DNA from: an uncultured Atopobiaceae bacterium
GTDB taxonomy: Bacteria > Actinomycetota > Coriobacteriia > Coriobacteriales > Atopobiaceae
Direction: 5' to 3'
Assembly (NCBI GenBank): GCA_944322145.1
Contig: CALUNW010000009.1
Coordinates: 1-64,000, forward strand
DNA: 64,000 nucleotides
Positions 33,628-42,594 of the stretch are shown piece by piece (the first letter of the stretch is position 1; every line of letters starts with the position of its first letter). The translations under genes and the position numbers were made by a program. Below the pieces are notes generated by a model that was not told the origin of the DNA, did not search any database, and was given only the letters and a program-made list of their open reading frames with translations.

Positions 33628-33715
33628 GGAAGTGATTCAAATGGGGACAGACCCCTTTTGAATCACTTTCTTTGAAATGATTCAAAAGGGGTCTGTCCCC
33701 ATTTGAATCACTTCC
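33628..33715. repeat. Perfect 38-bp-arm inverted repeat (GGGGACAGACCCC family)
   Basis: The arms at 33628-33665 and 33678-33715 are exact complements around a 12-base loop. Each arm itself contains a nested ATTCAAATGGGGACAGAC and CCCCTTTTGAAT palindrome. It fills almost the whole gap between the kinase and epimerase genes; araD's ribosome site follows at once. Long stable hairpins inside an operon often reduce downstream expression. Confidence 0.85.
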
Positions 33716-33733
33716 GGGAAAGGAGAGAAGCAC

Positions 33734-34444
33734 ATGATGCTCAAGGAGCTGCGCGAGAAGGTCTACGAGGCCAACATGGACCTCCCCAAGCACGGCCTGG
33801 TTGTCTTCACCTGGGGCAACGCCTCCGAGCTCGACCGCGAGAGCGGCCTCTTCGTGATCAAGCCCTCCGGCGTGGACTACGACGAGCTCACGCCCGAGTC
33901 CATGGTCGTCTGCGACCTGGACGGCAAGGTCGTCGAGGGCGACCTCAACCCGTCCTCCGACACCGCCACGCACGCCTACCTCTACCAGAAGTGGGGCGAC
34001 AAGATCGGCGGCGTCGTGCACACGCACTCGTCCTGGGCCGTCTCCTGGGCGCAGGCCGGCCGCGACGTGCCCGCCTACGGCACCACGCACGCGGACTACT
34101 TCTACGGCCCCGTGCCCTGCATGCGCGGCCTCACGGAGGCCGAGATCGAGGAGGCCTACGAGCTCAACACCGGCAAGGTGATCTACGAGGGCTTCACCGA
34201 GCGCAACATCGACCCCGTGGCCGTCCCCGCCGTCCTGGTGCGCAACCACGGCCCCTTCTCCTGGGGCAAGGACGCCGCCCAGGCCGTCTACCACGCCGTG
34301 GTGCTCGAGGAGGTCGCCAAGATGGCCACCCGCACCGAGGCGCTCCTGCCCGGCGTCGAGCCGGCTCCCCAGTACCTGCAGGACAAGCACTACATGCGCA
34401 AGCACGGCCCGAACGCCTACTACGGCCAGGGCGGCGCGCACTAG
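33734..34444 (+). CDS. araD: L-ribulose-5-phosphate 4-epimerase
   Basis: It converts L-ribulose-5-P to D-xylulose-5-P, the phosphoketolase substrate. The 236-residue class II aldolase-fold protein has FTWGNASELDRESG, FVIKPSGVDYDELT, SSDTATHAYLY, the zinc-binding VHTHSSWAVSWAQAG, and ALVRNHGPFSWG-type (VLVRNHGPFSWGKD) motifs. GGAAAGGAGAG precedes two adjacent ATG codons (33734, 33737). The gene lies between the kinase and the LacI regulator. Confidence 0.96.
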   Translation: MMLKELREKVYEANMDLPKHGLVVFTWGNASELDRESGLFVIKPSGVDYDELTPESMVVCDLDGKVVEGDLNPSSDTATHAYLYQKWGDKIGGVVHTHSSWAVSWAQAGRDVPAYGTTHADYFYGPVPCMRGLTEAEIEEAYELNTGKVIYEGFTERNIDPVAVPAVLVRNHGPFSWGKDAAQAVYHAVVLEEVAKMATRTEALLPGVEPAPQYLQDKHYMRKHGPNAYYGQGGAH

Positions 34445-34500
34445 CGCGGCGTCGGCGGGCAACGCTCTGCGGTCAACGGTCAAGAGAGGAGGACGGGCGC

Positions 34501-35577
34501 ATGGCTGCCAAGGTGACCCTTCGCGACATCGCGCGCGAGGTGGGGCTCTCCACCACGGCCGTGTCGCTCGTCCTCAACGACCGCCCCTGCAAGATCTCCG
34601 AGGAGAGCCGCAGGCGCATCAAGGAGGTCGCGCGCCGCAAGCGCTACATCCCCAACCAGATCGCCCGCAGCCTCGTGACCCGGCGCTCCCAGACCATCGG
34701 TCTGGTGGTGCCCAACATCGAGAGCAGGTTCTTCTCGTCCCTTGCGCGCCGTCTGGAGCTGGGATGCCGCGAGCGGGGCCACGTCCTGCTGATCACCAAC
34801 TCGGACGACTCCGCGGACAACGACGCGGCCCTCGTGCGCCTGCTCGCCAACCGCGGGGTCGACGGGATCTTCGTCGTGGCATCGACCGACGCTGACGGCG
34901 AGGAGGGCGCCGCGGCCCTGCCCGCCGCCCTCGACGGACTGCCGATGCCGTACGTGATGGTGGACCGCCTGCCCGCGGGCCTGGCCTGCGACAAAGTCGC
35001 GTTCAACAACGAGGCCGGCGGGTACCTGGCGTGCCGCTATCTGCTCGACGCCGGCCATCGGCGCATCGCCTGCCTGCTCAACACGGCTTCCAACACCGGT
35101 CGCGAGCGTCTGGCGGGCTACGAGCGGGCGCTGCGCGAGCGTGGCATCGAGCCCGACCCCGCGCTCGTCTTCCCGTGCGCCTACTACATCCCCGAGGCCT
35201 ACGAGGTCGCCGCCCGCCTGCTCGGCACCGACGCCACGGCGATCTTCGCGGGCAGCGACAACATCGCGCTGGGCCTGCTCAAGCGCCTCTACGAGCGGGG
35301 GCTGCGCGTCCCGCGCGACTACTCGGTGGTGAGCTACGACAACTCCGCGGCAGACGTGCTCTTTGAGCCGGCGCTCACCTCCATCGAGCAGAACGTCGAC
35401 GAGCTCGCCGCCGCGGCGCTCGACGTGATGTTCAGGCGCGTGGAGGAGGACGAGCTGGGCGAGCCCGAGGACCGCATCCTCATGCCGCGCCTGGTCATCA
35501 AGAGCAGCGTGCGCGCGATAGGGGGGCGAGAAGATCGAGCGCTCGGAAAGCATTTAGTAAACGTTCGGACAAACTGA
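34501..35577 (+). CDS. LacI family regulator of the arabinose/phosphoketolase module
   Basis: A 358-residue LacI repressor: helix-turn-helix TLRDIAREVGLSTTAVSLVL at residues 6-25, hinge, then a sugar-binding core (IGLVVPNIESRFFSSLARR, GVDGIFVV, AIFAGSDNIALGLLKRL, YSVVSYDNSAADVLFEPALT). ATG 34501 follows AGAGGAGGACGG; the frame is open far upstream only as an araD shadow. It lies between araD and phosphoketolase, with GTAAAC-type palindromes before phosphoketolase and before the ABC operon, so it likely represses both and its own operon until arabinose or a phosphorylated product appears. Confidence 0.93.
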   Translation: MAAKVTLRDIAREVGLSTTAVSLVLNDRPCKISEESRRRIKEVARRKRYIPNQIARSLVTRRSQTIGLVVPNIESRFFSSLARRLELGCRERGHVLLITNSDDSADNDAALVRLLANRGVDGIFVVASTDADGEEGAAALPAALDGLPMPYVMVDRLPAGLACDKVAFNNEAGGYLACRYLLDAGHRRIACLLNTASNTGRERLAGYERALRERGIEPDPALVFPCAYYIPEAYEVAARLLGTDATAIFAGSDNIALGLLKRLYERGLRVPRDYSVVSYDNSAADVLFEPALTSIEQNVDELAAAALDVMFRRVEEDELGEPEDRILMPRLVIKSSVRAIGGREDRALGKHLVNVRTN

Positions 35578-35604
35578 AAAATGCCGAGAAGTAAAACGTT
35601 TTAC
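35553..35604 (+). promoter_or_regulatory. GTAAACGTT and GTAAAACGTTTTAC operators before xfp
   Basis: TTTAGTAAACGTT (35553-35565, overlapping the end of the LacI gene) and the perfect palindrome GTAAAACGTTTTAC (35591-35604). The central CG and half-sites are typical of LacI-family operators and match the GTAAAC/GTTTAC palindromes at 25193 and 25403. Confidence 0.65.
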
Positions 35605-35669
35605 CAAATATACTGAAACCGTTAGGAAACATCGCGGGCGCAGGGCCCGCGAGGGAGAAAGGGAACAGC

Positions 35670-38147
35670 ATGGCTAACCCCGTCATCGGCACCCCGTGGA
35701 AGAAGCTCAACGGGCCGGTCTCCGAGGAGGAGCTCAAGGGCGTCGACCGCTACTGGCGCGCCGCCAACTACCTCTCCGTGGGCCAGATCTACCTCCGCTC
35801 CAACCCCCTCATGCGCGAGGGCTTCAGCCGCGAGGACGTCAAGCACCGTCTCGTGGGCCACTGGGGCACCACGCCGGGCATCAACTTCCTCTTTGGCCAC
35901 ATCAACCGCCTCATCGCCGATCACCAGCAGAACGCCATCTTCCTGATGGGCCCCGGCCACGGCGGCCCGGCCGGCACCGCGCAGTCCCTGCTCGACGGCA
36001 CCTACCGTGAGGTCCGCCCGGACATCACCGACGACGAGGCCGGCCTGCAGAAGTTCTTCCGCCAGTTCTCCTACCCCGGCGGCATTCCCAGCCACTACGC
36101 GCCCGAGACCCCCGGCTCCATCCACGAGGGCGGCGAGCTCGGCTACACGCTCTCCCACGCCTACGGCGCCGTCCTCGACAACCCGAGCCTGCTCGCGGTG
36201 GCCGTGGTGGGCGACGGCGAGGCCGAGACCGGCCCGCTCGCCACGTCCTGGCAGACCAACAAGTTCATGGACCCGCTGACCGACGGCATCGTCCTGCCGA
36301 TCCTGCACCTCAACGGCTACAAGATCGCCAACCCCACGATCCTGGCCCGCATCTCCGACGCCGAGCGCGACGAGTTCTTCCGCGGCATGGGCTACCACCC
36401 GTACAACTTCGTCGCCGGCTTTGACAACGAGGACCACTCCTCGATCCACCGTCGCTTCGCGGCGCTGCTCGAGGCCGTCTTCGACGAGATCTGCGACATC
36501 AAGTCCCGCGTCGCCGCCGGCGAGGCCTCCCGCCCGTTCTACCCGATGATCGTCTTCCGCACCCCCAAGGGCTGGACCTGCCCCAAGGAGATCGACGGCA
36601 AGAAGACCGAGGGCTCCTGGCGCGCCCACCAGGTGCCGCTGGCCTCCGCGCGCGACACCGAGGCCCACTTCCAGGTCCTCAAGGGCTGGATGGAGTCCTA
36701 CAGGCCCGAGGAGCTCTTCGACGAGAACGGCGCCATCCGTCCCGAGGTCAACGACTGGATGCCCACCGGCGAGCTGCGCATCGGCGCCAACCCCAACGCC
36801 AACGGCGGCAAGATCCGCAACGAGCTCACGCTGCCCGACGCCCGCAAGTACGAGGTGCCGGTGGCCGAGAAGGGCCACGGCTTCGGCGCCGTCGAGGCCA
36901 CGCGCGTCCTGGGCGAGTACACCGCCGAGCTCATCAACAACAACCGCGACGCCTTCCGCATCTTTGGCCCGGACGAGACCGCGTCCAACCGCCTGCAGCC
37001 GTCCTACCAGGTGACCGACAAGCAGTGGTTCGGCGAGGGCACCTATGACGACCCCGCCAACGACGAGCACCTCTCGCCCGTGGGCAACATCATCGAGCAG
37101 CTCTCCGAGCACCAGTGCGAGGGCCTGCTCGAGGGCTACATCCTCACCGGCCGCAACGGCCTCTGGAGCTCCTACGAGTCGTTCGTGCACATCGTCGACT
37201 CCATGGTCAACCAGCACTGCAAGTGGCTCGAGGCCACCGTCCGCCACATCGACTGGCGCGCCCCGATCTCCGGCCTCAACATGCTGCTCTCCAGCCACGT
37301 CTGGCGCCAGGACCACAACGGCTTCTCTCACCAGGACCCCGGCTTCGTCGACGTTCTTCTCAACAAGAACTTCAACAACGATCACGTGGTGAACATCTAC
37401 TACCCGGCCGACGCCAACCTGCTGCTGGCCGTCGCCGAGCGCGCGTACAAGTCCACCAACTGCGTGAACGCCATCTTCGCCGGCAAGCAGCCCGCGCCGA
37501 CGTGGGTGACCCTCGACGAGGCCCGCGAGGAGCTCGAGGTCGGCGCCGCCGAGTGGAAGTGGGCGTCCAACACCGCCGAGGGCGAGGAGCCCGACGTCGT
37601 GCTCGCCTGCTGCGGCGACGTTCCCACCGGCGAGGCCATGGCCGCGCTCGACCTGCTCGACAAGCTCGGCGTCAAGGTGCGCCTGGTCAACGTGCTCGAC
37701 CTTCTCAGCATCCAGAACGTCTCCGAGAACGACAAGGCCATGTCCGACGAGAAGTTCGTCGAGCTCTTCACGGCCGACAAGCCCGTCCTCTTTGCGTTCC
37801 ACGCCTATCCCGGCACGATCCGCCGCCTCATCTGGGACCGTCCGAACCACGACAACTTCAACGTCCACGGCTACCAGGAGCAGGGCTCCACGACCACGCC
37901 GTACGACATGGTCCGCGTGAACGACATGGACCGCTGGGCCCTCGCCGCCGACGCCCTGCGCATGATCGACGCCGACAAGTGGTCCGCGCAGATCGGCGAG
38001 TGGGAGAACTTCCGCGTCGACGCGTTCCAGTTCGCCGTCGACAACGGCTACGACCACCCGGCCTTCACCGACTGGAAGTGGCGCGACGCCTCCGACGCGG
38101 GCGAGGACATCTCCGCCACGCAGATGACCGCGGGTGACAACGAGTAA
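35670..38147 (+). CDS. xfp: Xylulose-5-P / fructose-6-P phosphoketolase
   Basis: This thiamine-diphosphate enzyme splits xylulose-5-P (and in some species fructose-6-P) into acetyl-phosphate and an aldose phosphate. The 825-residue protein carries the family marks [51 protein letters not shown], and the C-terminal [17 protein letters not shown]. Full length. GAGGGAGAAAGGGAAC is the ribosome site. It ends the pentose module, directly using the product of AraD. LacI-type operators lie in front, so it is probably co-induced with arabinose uptake. Confidence 0.97.
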   Translation: MANPVIGTPWKKLNGPVSEEELKGVDRYWRAANYLSVGQIYLRSNPLMREGFSREDVKHRLVGHWGTTPGINFLFGHINRLIADHQQNAIFLMGPGHGGPAGTAQSLLDGTYREVRPDITDDEAGLQKFFRQFSYPGGIPSHYAPETPGSIHEGGELGYTLSHAYGAVLDNPSLLAVAVVGDGEAETGPLATSWQTNKFMDPLTDGIVLPILHLNGYKIANPTILARISDAERDEFFRGMGYHPYNFVAGFDNEDHSSIHRRFAALLEAVFDEICDIKSRVAAGEASRPFYPMIVFRTPKGWTCPKEIDGKKTEGSWRAHQVPLASARDTEAHFQVLKGWMESYRPEELFDENGAIRPEVNDWMPTGELRIGANPNANGGKIRNELTLPDARKYEVPVAEKGHGFGAVEATRVLGEYTAELINNNRDAFRIFGPDETASNRLQPSYQVTDKQWFGEGTYDDPANDEHLSPVGNIIEQLSEHQCEGLLEGYILTGRNGLWSSYESFVHIVDSMVNQHCKWLEATVRHIDWRAPISGLNMLLSSHVWRQDHNGFSHQDPGFVDVLLNKNFNNDHVVNIYYPADANLLLAVAERAYKSTNCVNAIFAGKQPAPTWVTLDEAREELEVGAAEWKWASNTAEGEEPDVVLACCGDVPTGEAMAALDLLDKLGVKVRLVNVLDLLSIQNVSENDKAMSDEKFVELFTADKPVLFAFHAYPGTIRRLIWDRPNHDNFNVHGYQEQGSTTTPYDMVRVNDMDRWALAADALRMIDADKWSAQIGEWENFRVDAFQFAVDNGYDHPAFTDWKWRDASDAGEDISATQMTAGDNE

Positions 38148-38174
38148 GTAGCGCTCGCGTCATACGCACCTGAG

Positions 38175-38350
38175 GGGCCGCCCGCCCTTCTCCCCAGCTC
38201 ATTGCGCTGCGCGCAGAAGTCGCTGGGCGAGAAGGGCGGGCGGCCCGTGTCGTATGGGCCGAAGGTCGCCAGCCGGGAGGGGCATAAGTCGCTGGACGAG
38301 AAGAACCGGCCGGGTCCGGTCGTGTACGTCGAATGTCGCCAACCGGGAGG
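38175..38350. repeat. Two direct copies of a 65-bp repeat, the first inside an inverted repeat
   Basis: Copies at 38217-38280 and 38286-38350 share AAGTCGCTGG, (C)GAGAAG, GTCGTGTA or GTCGTAT, and GTCGCCARCCGGGAGG. A third copy is at 40039-40102, past hipA. Copy 1 also pairs with a reverse segment at 38175-38198 (GCCCGCCCTTCTC against GAGAAGGGCGGGC), forming a 24-bp hairpin after xfp. Copy 2 carries an exact CGAGAAGAAC at 38297. Confidence 0.8.
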
Positions 38351-38353
38351 ATT

Positions 38354-38396
38354 GTCACTTGCAATATGTTGCGTAACGCAATATATTGCAAGTGAC
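38354..38396. promoter_or_regulatory. Operator palindrome of the hipBA operon
   Basis: GTCACTTGCAATATGTTGCG (38354-38373) and CGCAATATATTGCAAGTGAC (38377-38396) form 20-bp arms with one mismatch and a 3-base centre, 25 bp before hipB. HipB-type antitoxins bind palindromes in their own promoters, so this is the likely autoregulatory site. Confidence 0.75.
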
Positions 38397-38421
38397 ATTA
38401 TTGTGCGAAAGCGAGGGCTTC

Positions 38422-38748
38422 ATGGACAAGATATCGACTCCGGAGATGGCGGGGAGCGTCGTGCGGAGGGTGCGGGAGGACCGGGGCATGTCGCGCGACC
38501 AGCTGGCCCGGGCGACAGGCGTCGGCGCGCGCACGCTGTACGCGCTGGAGACGGGGGAGAGCGAGAACATCGGGCTGGGCAAGTTCCTCAAGGTGCTCGC
38601 CGCCCTCGGGCTCTCGATGTCCCTGGAGCTTGATGGCCAGGAGTCCCTGCGGCGACGTGACGACGCGAACGGGGCCGGTTCTCCGGCCGCCCCTCTCTGG
38701 GACGATCTTGCGGACATCTGGAAGCTCGATGACGGGGGAGCGCGATGA
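38422..38748 (+). CDS. hipB: HipB-like antitoxin (XRE helix-turn-helix)
   Basis: A 108-residue XRE-family DNA-binding protein: VRRVREDRGMSRDQLARATGV, then ARTLYALETGESENIGLGKF and a C-terminal tail ending WKLDDGGAR. It would neutralise the HipA kinase and repress the operon through the palindrome just upstream. The frame is open from 38386, but ATG 38422 follows GCGAGGG and gives the normal N terminus. It overlaps hipA by 4 bases (ATGA). Confidence 0.9.
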   Translation: MDKISTPEMAGSVVRRVREDRGMSRDQLARATGVGARTLYALETGESENIGLGKFLKVLAALGLSMSLELDGQESLRRRDDANGAGSPAAPLWDDLADIWKLDDGGAR

Positions 38749-40040
38749 AGGGCTCCTCGCTGGCTGTCTACGTTTCCGGCACCTATTGCGGTGAGCTCAC
38801 GGAGAATCGCTACGGTGCTCTGAGCTTCGCCTATGACCGGGGCTACGACGGCGTCCCGCTGTCCCTTTCCATGCCTGTCGGCCTCGCCCGCTATGACGAC
38901 CGCGTCGTTCGCCCTTACTTGATGGGCCTGCTGCCCGACGATTCTGAAACGCGGTTCGCGATAGGTGCCCCGTTTGGCGTGTCGGGGGACAACCCGTTCC
39001 GATTGCTCCGCATAGTGGGCCGAGATTGCCCGGGCGCCATACAGATCCTCGAGAAATCTGACCCCGTTCCCGCCGAGGATTCCTCGTCCGACCTAGTTAC
39101 ACTTTCGGAAGGGGACGTGGAGCGGCGTCTTGCGGAGGTGAGAGAGAACGCGGCTTTCGCATGGACGGGAGCCGCTCGCTCCGAGGGCCGCTGGTCGCTC
39201 GGCGGGTGTCAGGCAAAGATCGCCCTGCGCTACCAGGGTGGAACTTGGTATGAGTGTCGGGGGGCTGCTGCGACGACGCATATCGTAAAGCCGGGGGTCA
39301 CGGGGTTTGATTCTCAGGCGCTCGTCGAATACCTCTCGATGAAGATTGCCCATGAAATCGGCCTTCCAACGGCGGAAGTGGACTATCGGTCCTTTGGCCG
39401 CGAGGAAGCGATCGTCGTCACTCGATACGACAGGGCGTTCGTCGCGGACGGGCCCGTACATCGCCTGCACCAGGAGGATCTCTGCCAGGCCATGAGCGTT
39501 TCCCCCCAGGCCAAGTATGCCGACCAGGGTGGTCCATCCACGCCACGGATCATTTCTCTGCTCAAGGAGACAGGGGGAAACGCGCGCGAGAACGTCTACC
39601 GCTTCATCCTCTATCTGTTCTTCAACTACCTGATCGGGGCGACCGACGCACATGCCAAGAACCACGCCCTGCTCCATGTTGGGCGCGACGACGTCCGACT
39701 GGCCCCGCTCTACGATGTGGCATCGATAGCTCCCTATCGCAGCCTCGCGCCCACGCAGAGAAAGCCTCTGCGAGCGGCGCTCTCGATAGGCGGGGAGAAT
39801 CGGTTTGGAATGGTGGGCTCAAGAAACGTGGAGAGCATGATTGAGGCCAACGATCTTGAGGATTTGGGGCTTGGTGCAGATCTTCTGTGCGAGCGCCTCG
39901 AGGTCATGGCGAGGCTTGTTCCAGAGGCTGCCGAGCGGGTGGTCGGCGCGGCGGGGGAGATGCCTGGGATAGAGAGGGTCGGGTCGCCCTTGGTTCGGGA
40001 GATCGCCGCCAACTGCCGGCGTACGCGCGAGCTTCTGTAA
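38745..40040 (+). CDS. hipA: HipA-like serine/threonine kinase toxin
   Basis: HipA kinases phosphorylate tRNA synthetases or related targets, causing growth arrest. The 431-residue protein has the N-terminal couple_hipA domain (GELTENRYGALSFAYD, LSLSMPV, LLPDDSETR), the GGCQAKIAL segment that replaces the usual SLGGAQ.K ATP loop, HIVKPG, the catalytic IGATDAHAKNHALL (Asp and Asn) and PLYDVASIAPY. All key residues appear present. The stop codon overlaps the third copy of the 65-bp repeat, so the operon is bracketed by direct repeats. Confidence 0.93.
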   Translation: MKGSSLAVYVSGTYCGELTENRYGALSFAYDRGYDGVPLSLSMPVGLARYDDRVVRPYLMGLLPDDSETRFAIGAPFGVSGDNPFRLLRIVGRDCPGAIQILEKSDPVPAEDSSSDLVTLSEGDVERRLAEVRENAAFAWTGAARSEGRWSLGGCQAKIALRYQGGTWYECRGAAATTHIVKPGVTGFDSQALVEYLSMKIAHEIGLPTAEVDYRSFGREEAIVVTRYDRAFVADGPVHRLHQEDLCQAMSVSPQAKYADQGGPSTPRIISLLKETGGNARENVYRFILYLFFNYLIGATDAHAKNHALLHVGRDDVRLAPLYDVASIAPYRSLAPTQRKPLRAALSIGGENRFGMVGSRNVESMIEANDLEDLGLGADLLCERLEVMARLVPEAAERVVGAAGEMPGIERVGSPLVREIAANCRRTRELL

Positions 40041-40102
40041 GTAGCTGGGCGAGAAGAACCGGCCGGGCCCGGTCGTGTACGCCGAAGGCGCCAACCGGGG
40101 GG
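40039..40102. repeat. Third copy of the 65-bp repeat, just after hipA
   Basis: Shares AAGT.GCTGG, CGAGAAGAACCGGCCGGG, CCGGTCGTGTAC and GCCAACCGGG with the copies at 38217 and 38286, in the same orientation. CGAGAAGAAC is at 40050-40059. It overlaps the hipA stop codon. Confidence 0.85.
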
Positions 40103-40129
40103 AATGCGCCGCTGGCCAGATGGCGTAGC

Positions 40130-40150
40130 AAACACTGTTAGGCAGTGTTT
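40130..40150. promoter_or_regulatory. AAACACTG-N5-CAGTGTTT palindrome before the second LacI gene
   Basis: Eight-base perfect arms, 45 bp upstream of the LacI start codon. It may be that regulator's own operator. Confidence 0.55.
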
Positions 40151-40194
40151 ATCATGGTGTTCACACGATGAGGCACGGGAGGGCAAGGCGTCGC

Positions 40195-41202
40195 ATGAGA
40201 AACGTCGGGGTTCGAGAGATCAGTAGGAAGACGGGCTTCTCGCCCGCCACCGTCTCCAACGCGCTCAACCGCAAGCGCGGGGTGAACAAAGAGACCGCCG
40301 CGGCCATCTTTCGCGCCGCCCGCGAGCTCGGCTACGACCGCTCCAACCACATCACGCACGTCAACTTTGTCCAGGCACGCAAGACCGGCGAGATCCTCGA
40401 CGAGGGCACCTTCCATATGGGCGTCATCAAGGGCGTTGAGCGCGAGGCCCGCGAGCACGACCTGAGCATCATCTTCACCAACATGGAGCTCTCCGACCGT
40501 CAGACGGCGGCGCGCGAGGCCCGCGAGATCGTGAACGACGCCTCGAGCGCGGTGGTGCTGCTGGGCACCGAGATGGCGGAGGAGGACTACAATCTTTTCC
40601 GCGACGCCAAGGGGCCCTTCGTCGTGGTCGACGGCTGGAGCGACCACCTCTTCTTCGAGAGCATCGTCACCTCAAACGAGAACTCCGCCCTGCGCGCGGT
40701 GAGCTACCTCATCAAGATGGGCCACCGAGAGATCGGCTACATCGCGGGCTCCTACCGCATCAAGAACTTCCCGCTGCGCGAGCGCGGCTACCGGCGGGCG
40801 ATGCGCGAGGCCAACCTCCCCGTCAACCCCGACTTCCGCGTGGAGGTGGGCACCACGGTCAATGCTGCCTACGAGGCCATGAGCGCGTGGCTTGCCACCA
40901 ACCCGGTGCTGCCCACGGCCTTCTTCGCCGAGAACGACATCATGGCCTTCGGCTGCATGCGCGCAATGACCGAGCGGGGCATCAAGATCCCCGAGGACGT
41001 CTCCATGCTGGGGTTTGACGACCTCTCCTTCGCGAGCATCTCCAACCCGCCGCTCACGACGATGCGCGTCCCCAACGGGGAGATGGGAGAGCTCGCGGTG
41101 AAGACCATCGTGGACCGCATGCGCTCGCCGCGCGACTATACGAGCGTCGTGCACCTCTCGACCACCTTCGTCGAGCGCCAGAGCGTCCTGCGCCTCGCGT
41201 AG
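40195..41202 (+). CDS. LacI family transcriptional regulator
   Basis: A LacI protein of about 335 residues with helix-turn-helix VREISRKTGFSPATVSNALN near the start, then a periplasmic-binding-like core (FHMGVIKGVEREAREHDL, AVVLLGTEMAEEDYNLF, TAFFAENDIMAFGCMRAM, VSMLGFDDLSFASISNPPLT). ATG 40195 gives the shortest sensible N terminus; an earlier in-frame ATG at 40168 adds an Arg-rich extension. No catabolic gene is adjacent, so the target is unknown; a palindrome upstream suggests self-control. Confidence 0.9.
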   Translation: MRNVGVREISRKTGFSPATVSNALNRKRGVNKETAAAIFRAARELGYDRSNHITHVNFVQARKTGEILDEGTFHMGVIKGVEREAREHDLSIIFTNMELSDRQTAAREAREIVNDASSAVVLLGTEMAEEDYNLFRDAKGPFVVVDGWSDHLFFESIVTSNENSALRAVSYLIKMGHREIGYIAGSYRIKNFPLRERGYRRAMREANLPVNPDFRVEVGTTVNAAYEAMSAWLATNPVLPTAFFAENDIMAFGCMRAMTERGIKIPEDVSMLGFDDLSFASISNPPLTTMRVPNGEMGELAVKTIVDRMRSPRDYTSVVHLSTTFVERQSVLRLA

Positions 41203-41240
41203 GTGGGCAGTTGCCCCGGAGGGCTCTGTCCCGCCCGGGG

Positions 41241-42224
41241 TTAGTCGCCGCACATGACGTCGTGCGCGGCGTCGAGGGCGTCGATGAGCGGCGTGAGCCG
41301 GTCGAGGTCGGCGGAGAGGTCGGTCATCACCACGAGCACGTACGTCCCATCGTCCGAGAAGACCACGCCCGCGTCGTTGGTCGAGGTGAGGTCGTTCTCG
41401 TCCGCGGGATACCAGCCCGGCTTTGCCCAGACCTCGCACTCGTCGCGCAGCAGCGCGCCCATGGGGGTGTACTCGGTCTGCGAGAGGTAGCTCGCGAGCT
41501 CGTCCGCCCCCGCCTCGCCCGAGGTGCCGTAGCGCCAGATCTCAAGCCACACGTTGGCGAGCTCCTCGGCCGTGATGTCCGGGTAGTAGTGCGAGGGCGC
41601 CTCTGCCGCGGCCACCGGCGCGTCGTTCGCGGAGAGCCACGAGGTGAGCAGCGAGAGCCCGAAGGTCTGGATGAGCGTGGTGTACGCGTCGTTCGCCGAG
41701 TTGATCAGGCACTGGGCCATCGTCTGCGACCAGCCGGCCGAGCCCCCGTACGTCTCGCAGATGGCCGCGCAGTACGCCGCCTTGATCGCGCTGGCCGGGT
41801 AGCGCGCCACGTCCGCGTTGTAGCTGACGCCGCGCCCGGTCTCGACGTCGATCATGCGCACGCTCACGCTGTGGCCGGAGTCCGCGAGCGAGGCGATCTC
41901 GTCCTCCAGCGCGGCGTACTCCGGCGTGTCCAGGAACCCCTCGGGCGCGGTGACGTCGATGCCGTAGGCCGAGGTCACGTCCGCCACGGGGGCGCTCGCG
42001 TCAAAGCCCGCCTCCTCGACGGGCTCCTCCTCGGCGGCGGGCTCCAGCTCGATGTTCTTCTCGTCCGTGGGATCGTCCTCTGCCTCGCGGTCGCTGACCT
42101 CCACCTGCGCGGCGGGCTCGTCGGCGACGTCGCCGGCCACGGGCTCCGTCGTGCCGCATGAGGCGAGAAGGACCGCGCATGCCGCGCCCGCCAGCGCCTG
42201 CAAGACCGTCGTCCCGTGCCTCAT
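41241..42224 (-). CDS. Serine hydrolase lipoprotein (class A beta-lactamase fold)
   Basis: A 327-residue exported protein. The N terminus is a lipoprotein signal (MRHGTTVLQALAGAACAVLL then ASC), followed by a long acidic Glu/Asp/Ala linker. The catalytic part has SAIK (Ser-x-x-Lys), INSAND (an SxN-type motif) and WAKPGWYP in place of KTG, as in the beta-lactamase2 family. Start at 42224 follows GGTTGGAGG. It could cleave peptidoglycan or be a distant beta-lactamase; the linker suggests it reaches out from the membrane. It is divergent from the TetR gene across a palindromic array. Confidence 0.8.
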   Translation of the reverse strand: MRHGTTVLQALAGAACAVLLASCGTTEPVAGDVADEPAAQVEVSDREAEDDPTDEKNIELEPAAEEEPVEEAGFDASAPVADVTSAYGIDVTAPEGFLDTPEYAALEDEIASLADSGHSVSVRMIDVETGRGVSYNADVARYPASAIKAAYCAAICETYGGSAGWSQTMAQCLINSANDAYTTLIQTFGLSLLTSWLSANDAPVAAAEAPSHYYPDITAEELANVWLEIWRYGTSGEAGADELASYLSQTEYTPMGALLRDECEVWAKPGWYPADENDLTSTNDAGVVFSDDGTYVLVVMTDLSADLDRLTPLIDALDAAHDVMCGD

Positions 42225-42336
42225 GGAGCCTCCAACCATTCGTTGAGCTTGTCCCATTATCGCAGGTAGACGTCGGGGAAAGATGTCCGATGTGAAAAAT
42301 CAGGCCAGGGCAGAGACGCCGTCCGTCGCTGCTCCG

Positions 42337-42477
42337 GCGTTTCCGCAGGTGCCTGATTCCCGGCATATGCGTGTCAGCAACACGCATATGGCCGGATTCT
42401 GGCACCGAGACACGCATATGGCCGGATTCTGGCACCAAAACACGCATATGCCAGGAATCAGGCGCCTGCGGAAACGC
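42337..42477. repeat. Palindromic array with 30-bp period (CACGCATATG units)
   Basis: CACGCATATG occurs at 42381, 42411 and 42441 (exactly 30 bp apart) and inverted at 42364-42373. The outer arms, 42337-42373 and 42441-42477, are 37-bp inverted repeats with two mismatches. The inner copies share GGCCGGATTCTGGCACC. It lies between the divergent serine hydrolase and TetR genes. Confidence 0.85.
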
Positions 42478-42534
42478 GACCCCAAAGCCCCGCACCGTGG
42501 AGATGTTGTGCCTCGGTCGGCGACGCAAGCTTTC

Positions 42535-42549
42535 TGCACAGGTTGTGCA
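42535..42549. promoter_or_regulatory. TGCACAGGTTGTGCA palindrome before the TetR gene
   Basis: Six-base arms around GGT, with another TGTGCA half-site 19 bp on (near 42563). A promoter-like TTGTGC...TACTAC overlaps it. Likely autoregulatory site for the TetR protein starting at 42595. Confidence 0.55.
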
Positions 42550-42594
42550 ATACTACGCAGGCTGTGCAAAAACGTCGAAGGGACCACCCTCCAC

